This document shows, one piece after another, positions 53,190-62,191 of a stretch of 64,000 nt of DNA (positions within the stretch are counted from its first letter, which is position 1; each line of letters opens with the position of its first letter). The notes beneath the pieces were generated by a model. The model did not search any database. It was not told the origin of the DNA and saw nothing but the letters and a program-made list of their open reading frames with translations. The position numbers and the translations under genes were made by a program. This stretch comes from Hawksworthiomyces lignivorus (lineage: Eukaryota > Ascomycota > Sordariomycetes > Ophiostomatales > Ophiostomataceae): NCBI GenBank assembly GCA_002917075.1, contig NTMA01000003.1, forward strand, positions 620,001 to 684,000. Reading direction: 5' to 3'.

Positions 53190-55124
53190 ATGCTCCCAAT
53201 CGTCTCTTTTGCATTTGCTTCCGTTCTCTGGGTGGCCGCTTCTATGGCCGAGTCTCAGAGCTGCCCCGAGCGTGGCGACGTCATTGATCTCGGCTACGCG
53301 AAGCATGCCCCAACTTACATCAACGTGACGAGCTCGGGCAAAAAAATTCGCGTCTACAAGAACATCCGCTTTGCCAACTCTCCCGCCGGGAACCTGCGCT
53401 TTCGCCTGCCCGATACCGACCTGCCATTCGTCGGCGGCGTCCAGGATGGTAACGTTCCCGACAACTCCAACGACTGCATCTCGTCTGCTCCCGCCGAGGT
53501 GCCGTTTCCACCATTCAACGGCACCACATGGGGCCAAGATGATTGTCTTTTCCTTGACGTGTACGTGCCAGATGACGTCCGCTTTGGGGCTGATGTCCCG
53601 GTCTTGCACTGGTTTGTGGGAAGCGCATATGCCTTCGGGAGCAAAGACATGTTTGTCCAACCGCTGGGCCTGTTCGACCGGGCTAGCAACGACACAAATT
53701 TCATCTATGTAGCCAACAACTATCGGTATGTGTGATACTCGTGACCGTTAGCTACCAGTGTTGGGCCAGCTGCTGACTGCCACCCTAGCCTCGGTGTTTC
53801 CGGGTGGACGTATCTGCCAGGCCAAGACATGGCAGCAAACGTGGGCATGCATGATTGCCTCGCGGCCGCTGAATGGACGTCCAAATTCATCCGAAAGTTC
53901 GGCGGCGATCCTGGTCGCGTCACTGCAATGGGGCAGAGCGCAGGGGGAGGCATCGTCAACCTGCTCACCGTCTTCAATGGGGGCCAGGGGCGGCTGCCAT
54001 TCCAACAAGTACGGTTTGCCGAAGCACCAATTGTGGTATTATATACCCAAAATTTTCCTCTTAGCAGCTAATCTTGTCTAGGCAATCATCTCCTCCCCGT
54101 GTCTTCCGCCACGGGTGAATGCAACACAGCGGCAAGAAAGCCTATTTCGCATAATTCTCGACGGCGCAAACTGCACGTCTCTAGCCTGTCTCCGCTCGTT
54201 GCCCGAAGACAAGCTCAAGAACCTAAACGATCAGCTGATCAATCAGGTCGCTTCGAATGCAGGTGGTGGCGTCTTTGGCCCAAGTCCGGGTTTTGGGCCC
54301 GTCCCAGATGGACATTTCATCCCGAATGCCCCCGAAACGCTCCTCCAACAGGGCAGATTCCACCGAGAGCTTGAGTCTCTCATAATTGGCTCGGCCGCCA
54401 ACGAGGTACGAGAATCCAGCTCCATTTCTCCTTTCCCCTTCCTGGCCACAGGCAAACAGCGAAACATCAACCTCCTCCTCCCTACTTCTCTCAAACCCCG
54501 TGGACACTATGAACAGTGGGCTTACCACGCAGGACCAAGGGCATGGGCTTGTCCGACGACGAAGGCATGCCTGGAGCTTTCCCGGCTCTCGTCCGCGAAA
54601 TCCTCCCAACGGCCAGCAACGAGACCGTCGCGTACATCGAGTCTCACTACGACTATGCCGACAACCCAGCCAAGCTAGCCTGGGAATGGACTGCCGACGT
54701 TAGTTTCGACTGCAACGCGGCTAACCTCGCCGCAGCCTTCCCCGAGTCGACTCGACGGTATATTTTCTCCGTGCCGCCGGCCATCCACGCACAAGATCTA
54801 CAGTGTACGTTCCTATTTTTTATGTCTTCCTTTTTCTTCTGTATATTTGAGCACAAAATTAATACCCCATGCACCACCACAGATGCCTTTTACGTGGATC
54901 AGAACATGACACCGGTGGCCAACGGGAACGATGCGGAGAAGTTCCAGAGGACCCTTCTGGATTTCATCCATGGCCGCCGCATCCGCTGGCCCACCTATGG
55001 CGAGCAGGAGCAGATCCTGAACATTACGTCCGATGGCTTTGAGGGCACACCGCTCCCCGATGCGCTCCGGGCGCGATGCGAAATGATCAACCAGGTCGTC
55101 CTCGACCCTGTCAACGGGGCATGA
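53190..55124 (+). CDS. Secreted type-B carboxylesterase/lipase
   Basis: Alpha/beta-hydrolase ester hydrolase, secreted. Five exons: 53190-53725, 53789-54008, 54082-54405, 54540-54804 and 54883-55124; introns of 63, 73, 134 and 78 nt keep frame and give 528 residues. A signal peptide covers about residues 1-20. Landmarks: WGQDDCLFLDVYVP (family EDCL-x-L-N/D), LGVSGWTYLPG, nucleophile Ser229 in MGQSAGGG, the NEGMG junction, and catalytic His443 in SVPPAIHAQDL. Several N-x-S/T glycosylation sites. The usual oxyanion-hole H-G-G before Y-x-FGS is replaced by FVGSAYAFGS (residues 142-151), which may alter activity. The acceptor at 54539 (CCAAG) was chosen because it alone keeps frame and restores NEGMG. 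Confidence 0.88.
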
Positions 55125-56189
55125 GAGTGAGCAGGAGTGTACTGGTGCAGAGATTTTTTTTTTTTTTTTGGGCGCTGTTCCTTTCGGGATTCGCAGCGGC
55201 TATGCCAAAGACACCAATACATTGTTTTGCTCCTTGATTTTTCATCCTTTTTCCCTGCCTCCTTTCGCCGTTGACATGTGGCTAAGCTTAGCCATCTCAT
55301 CTCATATAAATTGCGAAACGTCTTTGGGTGAAGCATCAGCGCAGCAGAGCTTGACCCTAGTAAATTCAATTTCACTGCATGTGCTTGTGCGACATGGTGT
55401 ACTGCAAGGAAAGGTACGAAGAGAAATTTATGTTAGAATGTTAGAATTATATTTAAATTAGGGTGCAATGTGTCATAAACCGTGAATCTTGTCATTCTGC
55501 CCCCTGCTCGCCTGTGGGTGCCAAGCACAGGCGCTGCACAACTCTGGCACTGGTGCTAAGTGTGGCGTCCAAGGTGGTTCCTAGGGGTGCAGACAGAGTA
55601 CTTTTCAGATGCTAGCACTTGTGTAATCCGTATTTGCCATATAAATTTGGTGGCAGAATCGGCCGGACCTCAAGTCCCATCATCCTTCAATCACAACAAC
55701 AGATCCTGACTTGACACTAAGCACCTCTGCACAGGGAGTCTGCTTGCGCCACACGAGCATCTGTATACCACAAGAGGCAGATGGTTAACATGTGGCGCTT
55801 CGTCTGTGGTCGTGTGCTTCTATGACGTAATGCTGAGTTCCACGATGGTTTCCGCGAGCAAAAGAAGAAATCTACGACACAACTGCTGATACGAGGAGAA
55901 TGTTTTAATTTCATAATGTCGTATTCTATCTATATGTGTCTACTACAATTTCATGTGTGGTACACAGTTACAGCCGGCTGCACACTTGTTAAGTTGGTCC
56001 AACTAAGCAAGACTGGTAGGCAAAAGTGTACTCTTCTACCTGCTGTACAAAGCCATATGACATCTCGGCATCACTGCGCTTCGCAACGTGTTGGACGATG
56101 CAAGCAGTTGTATGGTGAGAAGGAAATAGGATGATGCACCCGTTGCCTTTGCGTGATTTGTTCTCTCTGTCATATGTGCTTGACGTTCT
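55125..56189. other. AT-rich spacer
   Basis: Starts with a T run near 55152-55169 in the esterase 3' region. No gene recognised. Confidence 0.45.
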
Positions 56190-56861
56190 TCATCTAAGCT
56201 CTCCTGCAGCTGGCTGTTCTTCCCGAAGCCGTGCCCGCACCTCCATCAGTGCCTTGCCCAGCCTGTTCTCTCCCCACTGCTCTGCGTTTGTGAGCCGCGC
56301 CGCCTCCGCCGCCGTGAAGCCGATGCCCCACACGCGGTCCTGCGAGGCCGCCTCGGCCAGCACACGGTCGCCGGTGCTGAGTAGGACGCTCTTTAGGCGC
56401 GGGTTCTGGCTGAACTTGGCCATGTTCCCGGCGACGACTACGTCGCTCTTGATGGCATCCCAGCTAGCCGCCTTGAAGCCATTAGTCTGTCGGCCCAGCC
56501 GCTTCTGCTCCTTGGGGTCGTGTGTGACGAGGATGCGCCGCTGTGTCTCGGTGTCGCGGAAGCGGCCCGCCTTGCAGTACATCATGAACTGCTCTGCGCA
56601 CTTGAAATAGACCGGCTGCCAGCTATCAGGGTCGTCCTCGTCGACGGCGTGCCCGACGATACGGCTCATCGCGTCCTTGCCCACGGTGAAGGTCGCCGGG
56701 TACCACTGGCAGAACTCGCCGTAGAGCTCGTTTGGTTTGAAAAAGAATATCGACCCGTCTCTCGTATTTCTTTGATTCTCTGTATTCTTTGCCTTGGCAA
56801 CCACAGCCTTCGTGTGCGGATCAGACCGCGTAGTGTGTTTTGTCTTTGTCTTTGTCTTCAT
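56190..56861 (-). CDS. NADAR-domain protein (YbiA/DUF1768 family)
   Basis: NADAR proteins are N-glycosidases acting on ADP-ribosyl and riboside N-glycosidic bonds; some remove ADP-ribose from guanine. The intronless frame from ATG 56861 gives 223 residues; a longer open frame to 56993 starts only at TTG. After a Lys/Thr-rich start the domain spans about 36-212: SIFFFKPNELYGEFCQWYPATF, YFKCAEQFMMYCKAGRF with the conserved acidic Glu90, LGRQTNGFKAASWDAIKSDVV, MAKFSQNPRLKSVLLSTGDRVLAEAASQDRVWGIG (Asp175, WGIG 178-181), and NRLGKALMEVRARLR. All core motifs are intact. Divergent from a 480-residue protein with an ADP-ribosyltransferase-like C-terminus, 777 bp away, suggesting a writer/eraser pair. 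Confidence 0.92.
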   Translation of the reverse strand: MKTKTKTKHTTRSDPHTKAVVAKAKNTENQRNTRDGSIFFFKPNELYGEFCQWYPATFTVGKDAMSRIVGHAVDEDDPDSWQPVYFKCAEQFMMYCKAGRFRDTETQRRILVTHDPKEQKRLGRQTNGFKAASWDAIKSDVVVAGNMAKFSQNPRLKSVLLSTGDRVLAEAASQDRVWGIGFTAAEAARLTNAEQWGENRLGKALMEVRARLREEQPAAGELR

Positions 56862-57638
56862 AATGCTTGAACTGTCTGTAGTCCTCGGTGCAGAAAATGA
56901 GATGTTTGATGAAGAAAGGTTTTCTGGTTTTCCTTGAGTTAGACAGAATGGAGAGATAAATACTAGAAGAGACACTGCATCATGTGAGGCCAACTAGAAC
57001 AAAAATCTCGTAAGAGCTTCCGGCATCCCTATGTATCCAGGTACTTAGGCGTGTTGGCGGTCCAACTACCTAACCTATTATGACTCACGATTTCCGGGCA
57101 TTAGGACAGTTACTGCGGTAAAAAAGGGAAGTATGCTATCGCTGACTATCTGGCTCCGATGCTGCATTGATGGTATAATGAAAAGTTTTACCCTGCGCGG
57201 CCCTCTGAGTGCGAGACGGAGTGTTTGCACAAGAAAAGTAAATAAGCCCCGCAGCTGCAAACGAAACCAACACGTATACATACAAACGACAAACGCAGAG
57301 AAAATTTGTGTCTGTTTTTCTCAAAAAACTTTTTCATCTTCACTTTACACACAAACAACAAATGCAGAGAAAATTTGTTTCTATTTTTCTCATAAAAAAA
57401 TTTTTTTCGTCTTCATTTTACACAACAGGTTGGTGAGTAGGGTCGCTGGTCGAACTTCGTTGCAACAAAGTCCACAGACATTATGAAAGATCCTGTGGAC
57501 GCTCCGCTCCCTTAAAAGATTCTGCACCACCAGTCTAGTTCCCTTCAGGCATTTTCTTTCAAACAATTTTCTTCAGACATTGCACTTCAGACATTTTCCT
57601 TTAGATATTTCCAAATTACATCTGCAGCTTAAGACGGT
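56862..57638. other. Divergent spacer, NADAR and ART-like genes
   Basis: Probable promoter region for both genes. Contains the tandem repeat at 57282-57423 and, near 57555-57605, repeated TTCAGACATT-like elements in the leader of the ART-like gene. Confidence 0.5.
57282..57423. repeat. Tandem duplication of about 70 bp
   Basis: Unit 1 (57282-57350) and unit 2 (57351-57423) share ACAAAC(G/A)ACAAA, then GCAGAGAAAATTTGT, TTTTTCTCA, and TTTACAC endings. They abut directly and differ by scattered substitutions and small indels. Each unit carries an imperfect GAGAAAA...TTTTTCTC dyad. Confidence 0.8.
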
Positions 57639-59081
57639 ATGGATGACGAGAGATCTATCCTCGGGAGGCTTGACACTGCTCAACTCCAAAACCAGGGCTT
57701 GCTCGGTCCAGGCCATAGCTCTGGTTCCCGCCGCATCCACAAGCGGCGGCTGAATCGTTCGAGCGAAGAAGAGTATAAGGACCTCTCTCTCGACATTCGA
57801 GTGGACTCCCCGGGCGCGGCCAATGCCTTTGCTACTATTCCTATTGTGGCGATCTCGCATGACACCCTCGGCTATCTGGGGTTGACCAGAGAAAAGGCCG
57901 ATACCATCTGGAATGAGTGGGCAAACTGGCCGGTCATAGGGCCGCGCCGTGAAGTTGACTCCGACAATGGACGATTTCAGATCACTTTTATCGACTTTAT
58001 CACTGCCCGTCTCGACAGCGTCGAGGACGTCTACAACGACAATGACGACCAGTGGCGCGAGTGCCTCACTACCTGTGGACTGGCTCAGGCTGTTCAGGAG
58101 GCGATCATGGAGCCGTTTTTCAAACACATCCGTTTGAGCCAATCTTGTGTTTATTGGGTGAAGGACACCCTCCTCATGCGTTACAACGGGCTGGAGGATA
58201 TCCGCCGGGCATCTCGTCAGCGCGAAATGGAGATTGCTCGTGCCAGAAATCGTCTGGAGGGGATTGGTTTCGGCCGGGGTGGCAGCCCATCTGGTCCTAG
58301 CCGTGGACGAGCTGACAATGCCGGCAGTGCTGGCGAAGGCCCATCGAGCCGGGGAGGCGAATTCATGCGCCACCGCCGGCGATCCGTGTCTGGCTTGCAG
58401 CAGGAGACGCAGCCTGGCATTTCTACGATTCTCTGGGACTCTCCGGCAGCCATGGAGATTCGCAACAACCCCGGGAACATTGTGCTCTTGAAAGGAATAG
58501 ACCAGGCACGCACTGTTGGTCTCTTCGACGACGTTAGCGACGTGAAGAACATCGAGACACTTCTCAGTGCGCCGCCAACCGACTTCAGTGGAACCCGCTC
58601 ACGCTACTACTTTACCCGGGATGCAAAGGTGGTTGAATATTATGCTGCCTACGCGAAACGTCGCGCCAACTATGAGTCGGTCGTGATCATTTGTCTCAGC
58701 TTTCCACGCGATGCTATTCAGGACCTAGAAGACCCCGATGTCCAGAATCTCTATTGGCCCAGCCCCAAATGGAAGCAGCTAGTCTGGCGCTCCAAGACGG
58801 CGAAGCCTCTTCCCAAGCCCTTGCACAAGTATCGTGACGCTCTTCTCATTATTGGCAACATTTCCAAGGGTGCGGAGCGCGTGTTTCACAGCATGGAGAC
58901 ATGGGAAGACATTAATCAAGAGTGTTTGCTCCGAGTTGACGCGTCTAACCGAAGCTATCCGGCTGTGCAGTATTCATTCTCCGGAGAGGAGGAGGGATGT
59001 GAGTTTCTGACTGAGCACGGCAAGTTGACGGTCTTCGCCTTCTCGGAGGTTGATCTTCGGCGCATCATGGCCCAATACTGA
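57639..59081 (+). CDS. Unknown protein with ADP-ribosyltransferase-like C-terminus
   Basis: An intronless frame of 480 residues from ATG 57639. Residues about 1-205 are an unknown mixed region (RVDSPGAANAFATIPIVAIS; GRFQITFIDFITARLDSVED; SCVYWVKDTLLMRYNGLEDI). Residues 206-262 are a Gly/Ser/Arg-rich linker. Residues 278-480 recall ART-fold families such as DUF3990: strand GNIVLLKGIDQARTVGLF, then DFSGTRSRYYFTRDAKVVEYYAAYAKRR (compare DFGxGFYxTxxxxxAxxYA), strand SVVIICLSFPRDAI, and AVQYSFSGEEEGCEFL near the end. The arginine usual in the first ART strand is Lys here, so activity is uncertain. Head-to-head with the NADAR gene. The ART assignment is my inference from pattern, not an established annotation. 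Confidence 0.6.
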   Translation: MDDERSILGRLDTAQLQNQGLLGPGHSSGSRRIHKRRLNRSSEEEYKDLSLDIRVDSPGAANAFATIPIVAISHDTLGYLGLTREKADTIWNEWANWPVIGPRREVDSDNGRFQITFIDFITARLDSVEDVYNDNDDQWRECLTTCGLAQAVQEAIMEPFFKHIRLSQSCVYWVKDTLLMRYNGLEDIRRASRQREMEIARARNRLEGIGFGRGGSPSGPSRGRADNAGSAGEGPSSRGGEFMRHRRRSVSGLQQETQPGISTILWDSPAAMEIRNNPGNIVLLKGIDQARTVGLFDDVSDVKNIETLLSAPPTDFSGTRSRYYFTRDAKVVEYYAAYAKRRANYESVVIICLSFPRDAIQDLEDPDVQNLYWPSPKWKQLVWRSKTAKPLPKPLHKYRDALLIIGNISKGAERVFHSMETWEDINQECLLRVDASNRSYPAVQYSFSGEEEGCEFLTEHGKLTVFAFSEVDLRRIMAQY

Positions 59082-60019
59082 TGCACTTCTGTCCAAGCGG
59101 TAGGAATCGAGCAATGATGCAGTGCTAGGAGCTTAACCACCAACGAGGTGAAGAAAAGGACATACGCAGGGAGAGAGTGGGTTTTTTCAAATTTGTGATG
59201 GTGGCGTTGAAGGCTACATAGATCGGCTGTTTTGTAGAACACTCGCCGTAGGCCCTTCTTAGCTTAGAAAAGGAACAGAGAGACTTGCATGCCTCATTTT
59301 CTCGCTTCTTCTTACTGTTTGCTAGTTCTGTGGTGATGATCCGTGTCTCTGGGCAAGACGGTCTGTCTGGAGAATATACTTATTCTTTATCGTCGGCAGT
59401 TGTTTGCATTCAATTTGCACAAATGAGAAAGCGAAGTGGAGAAGATTTATAAAAGGTTCTCTTCCATTTAGTGAGATGGAAAGTTATAGAGCTGCTTGAA
59501 GATGTAATCATGCTGCTTGCCCGGTCCGTCCGTCTATTTATGAGAGGGCTATCCACTTTTGGCTGTCTTCTTGCTGCCCTATGTAGACTCTGCAAGAGTG
59601 TACAGTTCTCTCGGCATGGCCTTGCCACAGAGCATCAAGCCAATGGATAGAACTTCTGCATGTTGAATGTTTGCAGCGGTGACAGCCTTGGACGGTGTTG
59701 GTTTTTCTTACTGGTTGCTGGAACTTGTTTGACGCCGGCAACGTTGATTACCACACTTCCAAGACTACACGGGCATTGTGGGCATTGCTCTGATACTGCT
59801 TTTCTGCCCCCATGCGAGTTCAGTGGAAGAGGTCACTATTTGCCACACAGACTCTTTGGGAATTATGGTGGAATTGGTGCCCTCTCGTTGGTTGACTCAG
59901 CTGGCTAGCTGGTGACTGGTTGAGGAGCCCATTAACCTGACGTCGCCGGTCCTAGGACAAACGCCGCTAAAAAAAAAATTTAAAATAAAAGAGAGAGACA
60001 AAAAAAAAAGAAAAATCAC
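59082..60019. other. Spacer
   Basis: No gene recognised; includes A-rich runs near 59968-60013. Confidence 0.45.
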
Positions 60020-60782
60020 AGCTAGCCAGGCGATACTTGAAAATAGAGCGGTGGTGTTCGTTGGTGAAGGTCGGTACGTCGCACGAATACAAAGCCGATG
60101 GCAAGTTTGAGATCAGATGTTGTCGTGGTCTTGAGAGGTCTGAATCATGGCGGTAGAGAGGGGTCCGATTACGAGTATTGACTCCAGTACGCACTTGTCT
60201 GTCATGCCCTCGCATAGAACGATACGAGACCAGGAGTCTGAGCAGCCAAAACCCGAGAGGCCGTTGACCAGCTTCGTCTGGAATACGTCAAAGTACATGA
60301 CATCGTGTTGCCTCAACATCGCTGACCACGGGTTTCTGCGAGGCAGTATTGGGCGCCCCAGAACCGCGGCCTGCGCTGCCTCAACGAGATCGTATGTTGT
60401 AGGCCGTTGTATGTCTTCATAACTGTTACATTTCACCCTAATTGTTTTACTTATAAAGACTTAGGTTAGCCACATCATGCGAGAGTAGAAGTGCCAGCGG
60501 GAGTGGCGAACGAGTGAGCAATAATAGCGGAATGAGGGATCAAGTTGCAGTAGCTGGACAGAGCCACGTACATCGGAGGCAGGCAGGTTTCCTCTCGTTA
60601 CATTTCGCTCGGCGGATCTTGCAGGTAATACAGCCGCTGCGGACCTTTGGCTTGCTGGCAAGGACTCTTTTCGGTGGTATTGCACATTGAGCCGGGAAAG
60701 TGCCGACCGGTCTCGGAGCAAGAGGGGGCACTCCACGGCGTTTCCATGGCGTCTGGTCTATGGTATTTTCTCGAGAGGACAT
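60020..60782 (-). pseudogene. Zn2Cys6 transcription-factor pseudogene
   Basis: ATG 60782 opens an N-terminus with the zinc cluster GCITCKIRRAKCNERKPACLRC at about residues 50-71. The frame then ends at TGA; the continuation SSYCNLIPHSAIIAHS is in another frame. After further stops, the typical post-linker block appears (VMYFDVFQTKLVNGLSGFGCSDSWSRIVLCE; ESILVIGPLSTAMIQTSQDHDNI), and yet another frame holds SCDVPTFTNEHHRSIF. At least two frameshifts, and the large C-terminal regulatory domain is missing after about 60020. It is non-functional. Confidence 0.7.
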
Positions 60783-61649
60783 GGTGCTGGCTCCTGGGGC
60801 AATTAGGGCATCAATGATAGCTACATGTCGGCGACGAAGGGCGAAGTTGCTGTATTACCCATGATATTTGTCAGTCGCCCGGCTTTTCAAGTGACATTTT
60901 TCCAAAAATTCCCGATCTATCGAACGGCCGTTTTACAGCGGTCGCAGTATCACGTAGAAGAAATTTTACTGCTATTTGGGGCTATATTTTAAATGTTAAA
61001 AACCCGTGTGTAAAGACCTTTTGTGATGTCAGGTACTACTGGGAGACTACACAAAGGCACAGAGGGAGAGAGAAGGTTGCAGAGACAAGGCCTCGAAAGA
61101 AAATTAAAGTACTACCATAAAGAAGCGACGATGAGAGGAAATTAGAAATAAGAGACATATAAAAAACGAAAAAGCCAAGACTATAAGAGAGTCTCAGAAT
61201 AGAAAAGCTATACTTCATAAACGGTCGTCAAAAAAGCTGTGAGACCTGGGCCAATCAGTAGCCAGATTTCAGCCTCATATTTCCCGAGTGAGAATGCCGC
61301 CCACCCCAGCGGCGACAACAGTATCCAAACTCGTAGCAATAAGATCACTTATTTAGCACCCAAAGCTAGAATTCTCTCACAATACCTCAAGAGCTTTCAG
61401 CAGGTACGCCGTTACAATATAGCTTGAACGCCATAGACATAATAATTATGAAGTGATAAAATCCTAATCTTAGATAACGTAAAATTATAAATCGTTTTCT
61501 GGAGTAGATATGACTTATCGCTGTATACTACCCATTGGGAATATTCTTGTACAATCCCATCTAGTCTATAACCAAAGGTTGATTTGTTGAAAATCAGTCT
61601 CGATGCATGAATTTGTGTGCTGGCTCACATTATCCTCTATCTGGTCACC
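60783..61649. other. Spacer containing repeat copy B
   Basis: Holds the dispersed repeat at 61130-61340; otherwise AT-rich and gene-free. Confidence 0.45.
61130..61340. repeat. Dispersed repeat, copy B
   Basis: Matches 21000-21190 in the same orientation over AGGAAATTA, CGGTCGTCA, CATATTTCCCGAGTGAGA, TGCCGCCCACC and AGCGGCGACAACAG. No open frame survives. Confidence 0.5.
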
Positions 61650-62191
61650 TTATTCTGCCACTTCACGGGGCTCCCAACCTTCTTTGGCCATTTCGAATGA
61701 TTCCCATGTGAACGCAGGTGCCACTGTGCAACCTACAAGCGTCCAATCTCCGAGACTCACAGCGTGCTGCCATTCCCCCTGTTGAACAACAATTTGAGGC
61801 CGCTCACCCTATAATATCGCGCGCTAGATTAGTATTTGTTTGATCACACCTGGTGAGATAGCTACGGAAAGGAAACATAGTCTCGGGATCCAACCTTCAA
61901 AACATCATTTCCCAATACTACATCTCTCACAGGCTTCCCATCGTCCCAGGACAGAGACAGCTGCAGCGGTGCACCGGCGTAGTAGTGCCAGACTTCGATG
62001 GCATCGAGCACACGGTGCCAGTGCGAGAGACCAGACCCACCCTCAAGCAAGTAGTAGATGCACGTGCTTTGTGCGCGTCCATCAATTGTAGTATTGAGAT
62101 CACGAAATGTCTCTATGAAATAACCTTTTTCTGGGTGCGGAGCAAGGTTGAGAGCAGCAATAACCTCCTTAGCGGAGAGAGCGGTCGACAT
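61650..62191 (-). CDS. Cupin, DUF985 family
   Basis: Small cupin-fold protein. Exon 1, 61895-62191, and exon 2, 61650-61808, flank an 86-nt intron (donor GTTGGA, branch ACTAAT, acceptor TAG) and give 151 residues, the normal family size. Landmarks: EVIAALNLAPHPEKGYFIETFRD (family start L-x-PHPEGGYF-x-E), STCIYYLLEGGSGLSHWHRV (cupin motif with SHWHR-x-D), EVWHYYAGAPLQL, then in exon 2 QIVVQQGEWQHAVSLGDWTLVGCTVAPAF and FEMAKEGW. It appears intact despite the decayed neighbours. Biochemical role of DUF985 is not established; a sugar-phosphate or small-metabolite binding role is possible. Confidence 0.92.

Noticed and set aside
57573..58373. 266-codon open frame antisense to the ART-like gene
   Set aside because: No start context or family motif; plus-strand frame is longer and protein-like.
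61862..62191. Cupin gene ending at 61862 as a single exon
   Set aside because: The end would be intron-encoded; a clear GT-AG intron joins it to the second conserved half at 61650-61808.
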